64,000 bases of DNA from an uncultured Flavobacteriales bacterium. GTDB taxonomy: Bacteria; Bacteroidota; Bacteroidia; Flavobacteriales_G; Salibacteraceae. Within the stretch, counting starts at the first letter, position 1; each line of letters opens with the position of its first letter. A program made the position numbers and the translations under genes. Of the stretch, positions 17,034 to 24,570 are shown piece after piece. The DNA lies in the NCBI GenBank assembly GCA_943788775.1, contig CALSRO010000005.1:682001-746000 (forward strand). The letters are read 5' to 3'. The notes beneath the pieces are model-generated. The model was not told the DNA's origin. It saw nothing but the letters and a program-made list of their open reading frames with translations, and did not search any database.

Positions 17034-17645
17034 TCATATCTCGTTGAACGCAAAATAAATGAGTCGAAACGAGAAGAGAATCAATACAGAGCCGATAGTG
17101 ATAAAAAGCTTCCTCAAAAGCACGGGTTTCAGCTGGGATTGTAAACGGTCTGCTAAAAGCACCTTCGAGACGTCAGTGATGAAAATTCCTGCAAGAACCG
17201 ATATTATATAGGAGTTCACTTCAAATCGAGAATCGAACTTGGATTCGGCATATGTGAGTAGGGCAATCCACACAAAAAAGACAAAGGGATTCACAAAGTT
17301 GACGAGAAATCCCTTCGCAAACGAACTGGGTAGTTTGCGGTAGGATTGTGTGGATTCAAGGGCCAAAGGTGTATACGGCTTAATAATATATTTAGCTCCA
17401 AGGATGATTAAAACAATGGAACCTAAAATCGCTAACCAAATCTGTGTATGGGGCTTCTGGAATAACTCGATGGCTCCAAAATAGAACAAGGCGACAATCA
17501 GTATGTCGCTGGCTATAATTCCAAGCGCAACGCTTAACCCAGAACTCTTCCCTTGTTCTAAACTGATCTGAAGCAAGGTGAAAAACACAGGGCCAACAAA
17601 TATGATGGTGCCTATGCCAGCGAGTAAACCTTCGAGTATGGGCAT
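17034..17645 (-). CDS. LysE/RhtB family amino-acid exporter
   Basis: A 203-residue inner-membrane protein starting at MPILEGLLAGIGTIIFVGPV. Six hydrophobic segments and the loop GFLVNFVNPFVFFVW identify the LysE family of amino-acid efflux proteins. The open frame continues upstream to 17816, but that extension runs into the tRNA-tail repeat and lacks membrane character, so the ATG at 17645 is preferred. The exported amino acid cannot be inferred. Confidence 0.85.
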   Translation of the reverse strand: MPILEGLLAGIGTIIFVGPVFFTLLQISLEQGKSSGLSVALGIIASDILIVALFYFGAIELFQKPHTQIWLAILGSIVLIILGAKYIIKPYTPLALESTQSYRKLPSSFAKGFLVNFVNPFVFFVWIALLTYAESKFDSRFEVNSYIISVLAGIFITDVSKVLLADRLQSQLKPVLLRKLFITIGSVLILFSFRLIYFAFNEI

Positions 17646-17750
17646 GAAATAAGGGTTATCATAAAATGGATTCGAAGTTGTGATTTTATTCCGATTAGGA
17701 GAGTTGATTCGGAGGTTTATCGCATAGTCAGGACCTTCAAATGCCCTAAT

Positions 17751-17833
17751 CGCTTTGCTCTTCGATTTGCTCCATGAAAAAAGCCCTATCGCATTGCGAT
17801 AAGGCTTCATCATCAAGTGACCTCGCCAGGATT
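17751..17833. repeat. Distal direct repeat: tRNA-Arg(ACG) tail plus terminator, locus 2
   Basis: Repeats 17925-18008 at an offset of 174-175 bases. On the minus strand it contains the last 15 bases of the tRNA body sequence (AATCCTGGCGAGGTC) plus the discriminator, the CTTGATGATG spacer and a terminator. No complete tRNA precedes this copy; instead the T-stem half CCAGG is rebuilt by linker sequence. Confidence 0.85.
17777..17807 (-). terminator. Rho-independent terminator in the distal repeat, locus 2
   Basis: On the minus strand AGCCTTATCGC and GCGATAGGGCT pair (one G-T) around AAT, followed by T6. Confidence 0.85.
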
Positions 17834-17924
17834 ATAAAAATGATCCTGGACTTATCCGAGAGGGGAAAGAAGCCCTATTCGCTTCGCTCATCCCTGTCTT
17901 TTTCCATGTTCACAAATTCGAATT
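17834..17924. repeat. Linker element shared with locus 1 (17.8 kb copy)
   Basis: About 91 bases between the direct repeats of locus 2, homologous to 13378-13481. At its edge CCAGGAT and ATCCTGG (with the repeat) form a hairpin abutting the acceptor-strand copy. Shared blocks include TCTTTTTCCATGTTCA and ATTCGCTTCGCTCA. Confidence 0.7.
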
Positions 17925-18008
17925 CGCTTTGCTCTTCGATTTGCTCCATGAAAAAAGCCCCCATCGCATTCCGATGAGGCTTCATCATCAAGTGACCTCG
18001 CCAGGATT
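17925..18008. repeat. Proximal direct repeat: tRNA-Arg(ACG) tail plus terminator, locus 2
   Basis: The tRNA-attached copy, overlapping the last 16 bases of tRNA-Arg(ACG). Its partner is 17751-17833. Confidence 0.85.
17951..17982 (-). terminator. Rho-independent terminator of tRNA-Arg(ACG)
   Basis: On the minus strand AGCCTCATCG and CGATGGGGGCT pair with one bulged G, followed by T6, ten bases after the tRNA 3' end. Confidence 0.85.
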
Positions 18009-18066
18009 CAAACCTGGAACCTCCACAGCCGTAATGTGGTGCACTATTCAGTTATGCTACGAGGCC
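17993..18066 (-). tRNA. tRNA-Arg (anticodon ACG)
   Basis: A 74-base cloverleaf on the minus strand. The acceptor is GGCCTCG/CGAGGTC with discriminator A, the D stem GCAT/GTGC, and the anticodon stem CCACA/TGTGG with loop TTACGGC giving anticodon ACG (A34 is normally deaminated to inosine to read CGU/CGC/CGA). The T stem is CCAGG/CCTGG with loop TTTGAAT. CCA is not encoded. It shares its downstream repeat architecture with the tRNA-Arg(UCG) gene 4.4 kb away. Confidence 0.96.
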
Positions 18067-18168
18067 AAAACGGGCCGCAAAGATAAATGAATATGTTACT
18101 TTAAAAAGTGGAATTTAATTCTCCGTTTATTCGACACCATTGGCATCTTTGTCTCAGAGAACTTCATT

Positions 18169-18702
18169 ATGCCAGCAAATAAATTCGCATTACTTCGTTA
18201 TCGAATCATTGATCGTTGTATTCGCAACCGCGGCAGTAAGGCCTATCCCTCTAAAGAGGATTTGCGCTTCGCATGCGAAGAAGCATTGTATGGAAGTGAT
18301 GGAGAACATATATCGATGTCAACCATTGACAAGGATATTTGGGCAATGAGAAATGAAGGTGAGCTAGGTTACTATGCACCGATTAAGTTCAGCAAAGAGT
18401 ATGGAGGATATTATTATGAAGATCCTGAATTCACCATTTCTGAAGTTCCACTGAATGATGATGACTTAAACGCAATTCAAGCAGCAGCTGAAACGCTTTA
18501 TCAGTTTAGAGATATTCCACTATTCAAGCAATTCGATTCTGCGATTGAGAAGATTTTTGATCGAATGAAGATTTCTACTTCCAAAGTTGAATCAAAAGAT
18601 TCGGAAGTGATCCAGTTTGAACGAATTGGAGACTATAAAGGGGAGCGAGTTTTTTACAACCCCTGTACAAATCATGCTCAGAGCACGTTCAAGTGGAATT
18701 GA
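18169..18702 (+). CDS. WYL-domain transcriptional regulator, N-terminal part (frameshifted)
   Basis: Residues 1-160 of this frame carry an N-terminal helix-turn-helix (YPSKEDLRFACEEALYG, MSTIDKDIWAMRNEG) and the start of the middle region of a WYL regulator. The frame then leaves the family pattern after GERVF at a T6 run (18650-18655). The -1 frame from there reads LQPLYKSCSEHVQVELIYQ, the expected continuation, and joins the frame starting at 18693. The original gene was therefore 18169-19193, about 341 residues. WYL proteins are DNA-binding regulators that sense nucleotide-type ligands. Either the gene is a pseudogene, or the base is missing from the assembly, or slippage restores it. Confidence 0.75.
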   Translation: MPANKFALLRYRIIDRCIRNRGSKAYPSKEDLRFACEEALYGSDGEHISMSTIDKDIWAMRNEGELGYYAPIKFSKEYGGYYYEDPEFTISEVPLNDDDLNAIQAAAETLYQFRDIPLFKQFDSAIEKIFDRMKISTSKVESKDSEVIQFERIGDYKGERVFYNPCTNHAQSTFKWN

Positions 18703-19193
18703 TTTACCAAAAATTCATGGATGCTGTAGTGAAAACATATCTGTTTGAACCTTACATTCTGAAAGAGTATAAGAGCCGCTGGTATGTTATAGGCATGGAG
18801 ACGGGAAGTGGTAAACTGAAAACGTTCAGTCTCGACAGAGTGGAGTCAGTAACAGAAACAGGGGTGAAGTTTAAAATGAGTGTCAAATTCGATTCTGCTA
18901 AATACTTTGAGCATTCTTTGGGAATTACGGTAACGGATGATGCGCCTGAAAAAATTGAATTGGAGTTTAGTTCAGAAATGGCTCCTTATGTCTTAACCCA
19001 AAATTTGCATCCAACTCAAAAGATATTAAGGTCGGATAATGAAAGCCTGTTGATATCGTTAGACTTAATTGTGACGTTTGAAGTGATAAACACCATTTTG
19101 AGCTTTGGCGAAAACGTAAAAGTGTTAAAACCAGAGCATTTGAAAGAGAAGGTTAAGAGAACGCTATCTGAATGTTTAAATAGTTATGATTAA
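18693..19193 (+). CDS. WYL-domain transcriptional regulator, C-terminal part (frameshifted)
   Basis: The 166-residue continuation of the preceding gene in the -1 frame. It contains the WYL core (TYLFEPYILKEYKSRWYVIGM, split here as YLFEPYILKEYKSR and WYVIGME) and the C-terminal WCX-like extension (SSEMAPYVLTQNLHPTQKI). Its GTG start is unlikely to be a real initiation site, because homology to the family continues upstream of it in the same frame back to the T6 run. It should be treated as one gene with 18169-18702. Confidence 0.7.
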   Translation: MELIYQKFMDAVVKTYLFEPYILKEYKSRWYVIGMETGSGKLKTFSLDRVESVTETGVKFKMSVKFDSAKYFEHSLGITVTDDAPEKIELEFSSEMAPYVLTQNLHPTQKILRSDNESLLISLDLIVTFEVINTILSFGENVKVLKPEHLKEKVKRTLSECLNSYD

Positions 19194-19514
19194 ATGTGAA
19201 GAAAATATCTATTCATCTTATTGATTAGATCACTGTAACTAACTTGTTGAGGGTCAGTAGTTTCGGTCTGAACTAGGGGTTCATGTTGAAGGACAAACGT
19301 AGATTTGGCGCGGATTTCAGCGAATTTGGCATAAAATGAATACCAAGTAAAACATTTCAAATAATCAATAGGTAATTGGTTTTTTTATTCATTTTTTTTG
19401 GTCAATATTTGTTCGCTCAATGAGGGGGGCGATTTGGAGCCGAACATTGAAGCCACATAACACTTACTTAATGCTTGAAAAAGCGCATTGTTGTATTTTG
19501 AAATCTAAAATTAA
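19194..19514. other. 321-base intergenic region upstream of dnaA
   Basis: No gene or RNA was recognised. The stretch is AT-rich around 19370-19410 (T7 and T8 runs). It contains one perfect -7 box TAGATTTG at 19300-19307, which would give dnaA a leader of about 200 bases. I looked for DnaA boxes (TTATNCACA, either strand) and found none, so there is no support here for an adjacent replication origin. Confidence 0.5.
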
Positions 19515-20945
19515 ATGATCCAACCACACGAAGAAGTTTGGGAACGTTGTCTCGAAGTTATCAAGGATAATGTGAGTCTTCAAAGTTACAAGACATGGTT
19601 TGAGCCAATCAAGCCAATCAAAGTAGCAGATGACACGCTGACCATACAGGTCCCAAGCCAATTCTTTTACGAATGGTTAGAAGAGCATTACATCAGCCTT
19701 CTTAAAAAAACGGTGAAGAAAGAATTAGGCGATGAGGGTCGTCTTGAGTATAGTATCGTAATGGAAAATAACTATACCACTTCAAAGCCGTACACAGTTC
19801 GAATCCCTACATCGAACATAAGCACTGTCAAGAACCCATCAGTTAGTATGCCGTTGGATATTGGTAGCAAGTCAATTAAGAATCCATTTATAATTCCTGG
19901 GTTGAAAAAGGTGGTTGTTGATTCGCAATTGAATCCAAACTATTCCTTTGAAAACTTTGTAGAGGGCGATTGCAATAGACTCGCACGTTCTGCTGGTTTT
20001 GCCGTAGCGCAAAAGCCTGGAGGAACTTCATTCAATCCACTATTGATATATGGAAGCGTTGGTTTAGGTAAAACTCACCTTTCTCACGCGATTGGAATTG
20101 AAATCAAAAAGAACCATCCGAATAAAACGGTACTATATGTTTCTTCGGAGAAATTTACTCATCAATTTATTGATGCGGTAAGAAACAACACTACCAATGA
20201 TTTTGTGCACTTCTATCAAATGATCGATGTGTTGATCATTGATGACGTTCAATTCATGGCGGGCAAGGAGAAAACGCAAGACGTATTCTTCACCATTTTT
20301 AATCACCTGCATCAAACGGGTAAGCAAATCGTTCTGACTAGCGATAAACCACCGGTAGAAATGCAAGGGATGGAGCAACGCTTGTTGAGCCGCTTTAAGT
20401 GGGGATTAAGTGCCGATCTTCAGGTGCCAGGTTTGGAAGCAAGAATTGCTATCCTTGAGAAGAAGATGTACATAGAAGGTATTGAATTGCCAAAAGAGGT
20501 AATTGAATACTTAGCTTATAGTATTACGACAAACATTCGCGAGTTAGAAGGAGCTTTGATTTCTCTGATCGCTCAAGCTTCACTAAACAAAAAAGCGATT
20601 ACGCTTGATCTTGCAAAGCAAATGATCGACAAGTTCGTGCGAAATACAGCACGCGAAGTATCTATTGACTACATTCAAAAAGTGGTTTGTGATTATTTCG
20701 ATCTTCCTATCGAGTTGATGAAATCTAAGACTAGAAAAAGAGAAGTAGTGCAAGCGCGACAAATAGCGATGTACTTTGCCAAGCAGTTGACGAAGGCCTC
20801 ATTGGCTAGTATTGGAGCACACTGTGGTGGAAAAGATCACGCGACTGTATTGCACGCTTGTAAAACAGTGAATAATCTGATGGAAACTGATAAGCGCTTT
20901 AGAAGCTATATCAGTGATCTAGAGAAAAAAATGGCTATACAATAA
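19515..20945 (+). CDS. dnaA: Chromosomal replication initiator DnaA
   Basis: A 476-residue AAA+ initiator that binds DnaA boxes and melts the origin. Domain I (about 1-85, EEVWERCLEVIKDNVS) is followed by a linker. The AAA+ core has Walker A GSVGLGKTHL (about residue 180), Walker B VLIIDDVQFM (about 240) and the arginine-finger region EQRLLSRFKWG. The C-terminal domain IV has the DNA-binding signature CGGKDHATVLHACKTVN. Length and domain order are normal. It stands alone; dnaN and recF are not next to it. A clear terminator follows. Confidence 0.98.
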   Translation: MIQPHEEVWERCLEVIKDNVSLQSYKTWFEPIKPIKVADDTLTIQVPSQFFYEWLEEHYISLLKKTVKKELGDEGRLEYSIVMENNYTTSKPYTVRIPTSNISTVKNPSVSMPLDIGSKSIKNPFIIPGLKKVVVDSQLNPNYSFENFVEGDCNRLARSAGFAVAQKPGGTSFNPLLIYGSVGLGKTHLSHAIGIEIKKNHPNKTVLYVSSEKFTHQFIDAVRNNTTNDFVHFYQMIDVLIIDDVQFMAGKEKTQDVFFTIFNHLHQTGKQIVLTSDKPPVEMQGMEQRLLSRFKWGLSADLQVPGLEARIAILEKKMYIEGIELPKEVIEYLAYSITTNIRELEGALISLIAQASLNKKAITLDLAKQMIDKFVRNTAREVSIDYIQKVVCDYFDLPIELMKSKTRKREVVQARQIAMYFAKQLTKASLASIGAHCGGKDHATVLHACKTVNNLMETDKRFRSYISDLEKKMAIQ

Positions 20946-20965
20946 TTGATTTCAAGGTTTGAATT

Positions 20966-21003
20966 GCCCAGCTTTGATTCATTTCAAGGTTGGGCTTTTT
21001 TGT
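20966..21003 (+). terminator. Rho-independent terminator of dnaA
   Basis: GCCCAGCTTTG pairs with CAAGGTTGGGC (two wobbles) around an 8-base loop, followed by a run of Ts. It lies between dnaA and the phosphatase gene and shows that the phosphatase start must be at 21017, not at 20990. Confidence 0.88.
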
Positions 21004-21016
21004 TTATTACCACATT

Positions 21017-21484
21017 ATGAAAATGCTATTTGTTTGTTTAGGAAATATATGTCGCTCGCCCATGGCCGAGGGGATATTTCGCGATAGGGCTACCTCGCTT
21101 GGCTTGGATATTGAATTTGATTCTTGCGGCACAGGCGATTGGCACGTGGGCGAAGAACCAGATGAACGGGCCCAAGCATGCATCAGAAAGAATGGCAGTG
21201 AAATCAGTGATTTGAGAGGAAGGCAATTCGAGCAAAGTGATTTTGAAGATTTTGATCGGATCTATACCATGGATGAGTCGAACCACAAAAATGTGTTGAA
21301 GTTGACAGATAACCCTCAACATAAATCGAAGGTTAAAATGTTGCTCAATGAAACACATCCCGGAAGTAACATGTCTGTTCCAGATCCATATTTTGGAGGT
21401 GATTCTGGGTTCGATGCTGTTTACAAAATGCTAAGCCAGGCCGCTGAGAAAGTGCTAAATGAAATTGGTGATGACGAAGGGTAG
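21017..21484 (+). CDS. Low-molecular-weight protein-tyrosine phosphatase
   Basis: A 155-residue enzyme. The signature loop FVCLGNICRSPMAEG contains nucleophile Cys7 and Arg13 (C-X5-R), and the general acid is Asp123 in DPYFGG. Such phosphatases remove phosphate from tyrosine or arginine in proteins and often act in polysaccharide-export regulation; here the neighbour is a methyltransferase, so the target is open. The ATG at 21017 is chosen because the alternative upstream start lies inside the dnaA terminator. The next gene overlaps its end by 14 bases. Confidence 0.92.
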   Translation: MKMLFVCLGNICRSPMAEGIFRDRATSLGLDIEFDSCGTGDWHVGEEPDERAQACIRKNGSEISDLRGRQFEQSDFEDFDRIYTMDESNHKNVLKLTDNPQHKSKVKMLLNETHPGSNMSVPDPYFGGDSGFDAVYKMLSQAAEKVLNEIGDDEG

Positions 21485-22190
21485 ATTGCTTTTAATTCCG
21501 AGCGCGCTGAGCGAAAATCAGCCCATATCCTTTTTGCCATCCAAAACCTTGGACGAAGTATACTCCTTGAAACACTTCATTGCAGAGCGCGCTAAAACGG
21601 CTCGACACTTTTTGAAGTCGATAAAGATTCCGACTCCCATGAATGAACTGGTTGTCATGGAAATGAAGAAGCATGGAATGGAGGACTATGCAGATCTTCT
21701 TGCGCCATGCATGCTCGGTATGGGTGTGGGATTACTTTCTGAAGCAGGCGCGCCAGGAGTAGCTGATCCAGGTAGTGGTGTGGTATTAGCCGCGCATAGA
21801 AAGGGAATTCAAGTTGTACCTCTAGTTGGTCCCTCATCCTTGTTGTTAGCTCTAATGGCTTCTGGAATGAACGGTCAGCAATTCACCTTCCATGGTTATT
21901 TGCCAAAGGATAATAGAGAGCTAGTCACAATGCTCAAGGAGTTAGAAACAGATTCTAGAAACACACATACAACACATTTATTCATCGAAACACCCTTTCG
22001 GAATATTCGAATGTTTGAAGCCTTGACTCAAATTTTGAACCCACAAACCCTGCTCTCCATTTCAGTGGAAATCACCTCTGAACAAGAAAATATTCGCACC
22101 CTTTCCATTAGCGAATGGAAAAAGACTAAAATAAATTTGGATAAGAAACCCGCTGTGTTTCTGATCTATGCGGGGCAGAGCAGCAAGTAA
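21471..22190 (+). CDS. SAM-dependent methyltransferase of the RsmI/tetrapyrrole methylase family
   Basis: A 239-residue protein (a start at 21459 would add 4 residues). It has the family pattern of tetrapyrrole methylases and RsmI: SEAGAPGVADPGSGVV and VVPLVGPSSLLLALMASGM, followed by IETPFRN. RsmI methylates the 2'-O of C1402 in 16S rRNA. This shorter Bacteroidota form lacks the typical RsmI N-terminal start (GTLYxVPTPIGN), so it is probably a paralogue, and a specific substrate is not claimed. Confidence 0.82.
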   Translation: MTKGRLLLIPSALSENQPISFLPSKTLDEVYSLKHFIAERAKTARHFLKSIKIPTPMNELVVMEMKKHGMEDYADLLAPCMLGMGVGLLSEAGAPGVADPGSGVVLAAHRKGIQVVPLVGPSSLLLALMASGMNGQQFTFHGYLPKDNRELVTMLKELETDSRNTHTTHLFIETPFRNIRMFEALTQILNPQTLLSISVEITSEQENIRTLSISEWKKTKINLDKKPAVFLIYAGQSSK

Positions 22191-22328
22191 AAAACTTGAT
22201 ATTCGATTACTTTTTTCCATTGTGACTTTAATTCTTTTGTGCTGGGTATCTCAACAGCTTCCATAGTATCGTTTGGTGCTGTAGTGGGTTGAATTTCAGA
22301 TTTTTACTGGGTTATTAGATCGCAGTCG

Positions 22329-22336
22329 TATTTTCG
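22329..22336 (+). promoter_or_regulatory. Candidate -7 box before the propeller/OmpA gene
   Basis: TATTTTCG, one base from TANNTTTG, 30 bases before the ATG at 22367. Confidence 0.25.
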
Positions 22337-22366
22337 TCATCATGCTAAACTCTACATAGCCTTACC

Positions 22367-23356
22367 ATGAATATCTCAAACTTCCTGCTTTACTTACTCG
22401 CCTCACTGATATTATTTGTGCTTCCAACAACTTTTGTTCAAGCGGAAAATGTGGACAGGATTGATGTCACTGGAATTGCTGCGGATCAAAAAGGCAACAT
22501 ATATATCTGTGGTATGTTTGATGGATTTGCTGTTTTTGGTAGACATAAACTACAGAGTAATAAAGGATCTACAGATATCTTTTTAGCGAAGTACAGAACC
22601 GATGGAACCTGTATTTGGGCAGTGCGAGCTGGAGGTGACGGAACCGATGTGCCAAAGAGTATTGTCGTAGATCAAAAAGGCAACGTTTTAATTGCGGGGA
22701 ATTTCACATCTGAGGCAGATTTTTGGGTCATCAAAGTGGACTCTAAAGGTTCATCTGATGTTTTTGTTGCACGATATAATACTTCTGGTTCGGCTAATTG
22801 GGTGGTCAGCTTTGGGGGTAAGGGCGATGACGAAATGGTACAATTAACTAAGGATGAGAGTGGCAGTATCTATGCCTGTGGCAATTATTTGGATGATTTT
22901 ACTTTGAGAGGTAAAACGCTGAAAGCCTTTTCAAGAAACAATGCTTTTATTGTGAACCTTTCACCTGGCGGCAGTGTTCGTTGGGCGAGTAGAGTAGGAG
23001 GTCGCGAAGCAACAACTTTTGCAACGTCTCTAAGTGTCGATAAAGCTGGAAATTGCATACACACGGGTTACTACACGGGCAATATTCAAATTGATAATCG
23101 AAAGGTGAAAGGTTCGCAATCGGATGACATTTATTTTGTCAAGTTTTCACCAGAAGGTAACATGACATGGGTTCATACCTACGCTTCGGATCTAGCGGAT
23201 CAATCAATGGGCATTAGTTTGAATGACGCTGGGCACATTGCATTCACAGGCCGAACTGTAACCTCAGTTGAAACAAGAGAACTTTTTGTTTCCAAACTAG
23301 CAGAGGATGGCAGTACAATTTTTCAAAAAAAAATGGCCGCAGAAAGAATGGTGTGA
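22367..23356 (+). CDS. SBBP-like beta-propeller / OmpA protein, N-terminal part (frameshifted)
   Basis: A signal peptide (about 1-26, ending FVQAEN) is followed by repeated propeller-like units (GNIYICGMFDGFAVFG, GNVLIAGNFTSEADF, GSIYACGNYLDDFTL, GNCIHTGYYTGNIQI) resembling SBBP repeats. The frame ends abnormally (QKKMAAERMV, stop) right after an A9 run at 23325-23333. With eight As it would continue QKKWPQKEWCDFTNC into the downstream frame. The intact gene is 22367-24473, about 700 residues, with an OmpA domain at its end. Confidence 0.75.
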   Translation: MNISNFLLYLLASLILFVLPTTFVQAENVDRIDVTGIAADQKGNIYICGMFDGFAVFGRHKLQSNKGSTDIFLAKYRTDGTCIWAVRAGGDGTDVPKSIVVDQKGNVLIAGNFTSEADFWVIKVDSKGSSDVFVARYNTSGSANWVVSFGGKGDDEMVQLTKDESGSIYACGNYLDDFTLRGKTLKAFSRNNAFIVNLSPGGSVRWASRVGGREATTFATSLSVDKAGNCIHTGYYTGNIQIDNRKVKGSQSDDIYFVKFSPEGNMTWVHTYASDLADQSMGISLNDAGHIAFTGRTVTSVETRELFVSKLAEDGSTIFQKKMAAERMV

Positions 23357-24473
23357 TTTTACGAACTGCCTTTTGTTGGATGATCAACGAACCTTAGTAT
23401 ACGGTCGGTTTGAGGAATATGCCGAGTTTGATGACATGCGATTCAATTCAATGGAACGGGATGGTTTCATGTATATAATGAATTCAAAAGGAGAGATAGA
23501 GTCTGGTGACAATATCAAAGCTTCGTCTGGAGGCAAATTAGTGAATATGTCTTATTCGCAAAAATTAGGTTTATTGGGTTGCGGGATGTTCACCAAAGGA
23601 GCTGCTATCGGTGATTTTACGATTGGAGGTAGAGGAGGTTACTCTAGCTTCATTTGTGGATTTGACTTAAATGGAAAGTGCACGTTCGCCTTCACAACTG
23701 GTGAAACAATTCCGAATGAGGAATTTGATCCAAACGCTATTTATGTTGATTATACAGGGAAGTTATTGAAAGGAAATAGTTACAAATCTCCGCTTACCGA
23801 TAGTGAGGTAGAATTAATAGATGTAGTAGGTAATATTATCGAGTCAACTGTAACCGATGAGTATGGTGATTTTGCATTTCGAAATTTAGATGCTCGTACT
23901 ACCTATAGTGTGAATGCCAAACCCGAGGAATTACTGCCTAATGATGAGAAAATATACCTCGCGAACTCTATGGGCGTTATAAAGGCTGAGCTCAACGGGG
24001 ACTTGGCAAGTGGGTATTCGTATAGTATTTTACCCAAAGAACTGAATGAAATTGCCCAAATGAGCGAGATGGATACGGAATTAAAGTTGGATAAATTCCT
24101 CGAAGGAACAGATCGTGAGATCGTCATCAACGATTATGTATACTACTACAGTGGAGCCTCACGTGTGCCCTCTGATTACAAAAAAGTGTTGAGTGATGTG
24201 GCGAAAAAACTACGCTCAAATAGCGATTTGAAATTGGAGGTGTCGTCTCACACCGATGCTATTGGTGAAAGCGATGTGAATATGGAACTGTCAGAAAAAC
24301 GCGCGAATGAGATTGTGAGTTATTTAGTAGGTAAGGGAGTTTCTGCCGATCGTTTAAAGGCCATTGGCTATGGTGAAACACAAATCATGAATCGGTGTGT
24401 GGATGGCGTAACAGATTGTAGTGAAGAGGAGTTACGCGCAAACCGCAGAACTGAGCTACGTTTTTATCGCTGA
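23307..24473 (+). CDS. SBBP-like beta-propeller / OmpA protein, C-terminal part (frameshifted)
   Basis: The continuation after the A9 run: further propeller units (LVYGRFEEYAEFDD, LLGCGMFTKGAAIG), a carboxypeptidase-regulatory-like fold (DVVGNIIESTVTDEYGDFAF) and a C-terminal OmpA/MotB peptidoglycan-binding domain (LEVSSHTDAIGESDVNMELS, RANEIVSYLVGKGV, ANRRTELRF). The OmpA domain would anchor the protein to peptidoglycan in the periplasm, with the propeller as the interaction platform. The ATG at 23307 is probably not a true start; it lies within the upstream reading frame. Bacteroidota T9SS-associated PorE-like proteins have related architecture, but identity is not established. Confidence 0.75.
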   Translation: MAVQFFKKKWPQKEWCDFTNCLLLDDQRTLVYGRFEEYAEFDDMRFNSMERDGFMYIMNSKGEIESGDNIKASSGGKLVNMSYSQKLGLLGCGMFTKGAAIGDFTIGGRGGYSSFICGFDLNGKCTFAFTTGETIPNEEFDPNAIYVDYTGKLLKGNSYKSPLTDSEVELIDVVGNIIESTVTDEYGDFAFRNLDARTTYSVNAKPEELLPNDEKIYLANSMGVIKAELNGDLASGYSYSILPKELNEIAQMSEMDTELKLDKFLEGTDREIVINDYVYYYSGASRVPSDYKKVLSDVAKKLRSNSDLKLEVSSHTDAIGESDVNMELSEKRANEIVSYLVGKGVSADRLKAIGYGETQIMNRCVDGVTDCSEEELRANRRTELRFYR

Positions 24474-24570
24474 TAAACGAAGTTTTTTCGAGGAAAAGAA
24501 TAGAATGTAAATAGATTACGTTCTGCCCTATGAGCTTTGGTCTCAGATTAACAATTAAACATCTGAAATC

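Noticed and set aside
17646..17816. N-terminal extension of the LysE-family gene back to 17816
   Set aside because: It lacks membrane character and overlaps the tRNA-tail repeat and its terminator; the ATG at 17645 gives the standard family start.
17875..17949. A 24-codon reading frame (MEQIEEQSEFEF...) on the minus strand in the locus 2 linker
   Set aside because: The homologous linker at locus 1 has a stop at codon 3, so coding is not conserved.
19194..19514. Replication origin beside dnaA
   Set aside because: No TTATNCACA box found on either strand; AT-richness alone is not evidence.
20990..21016. Upstream start for the tyrosine phosphatase at 20990
   Set aside because: It lies inside the dnaA terminator hairpin and adds residues not found in the family.
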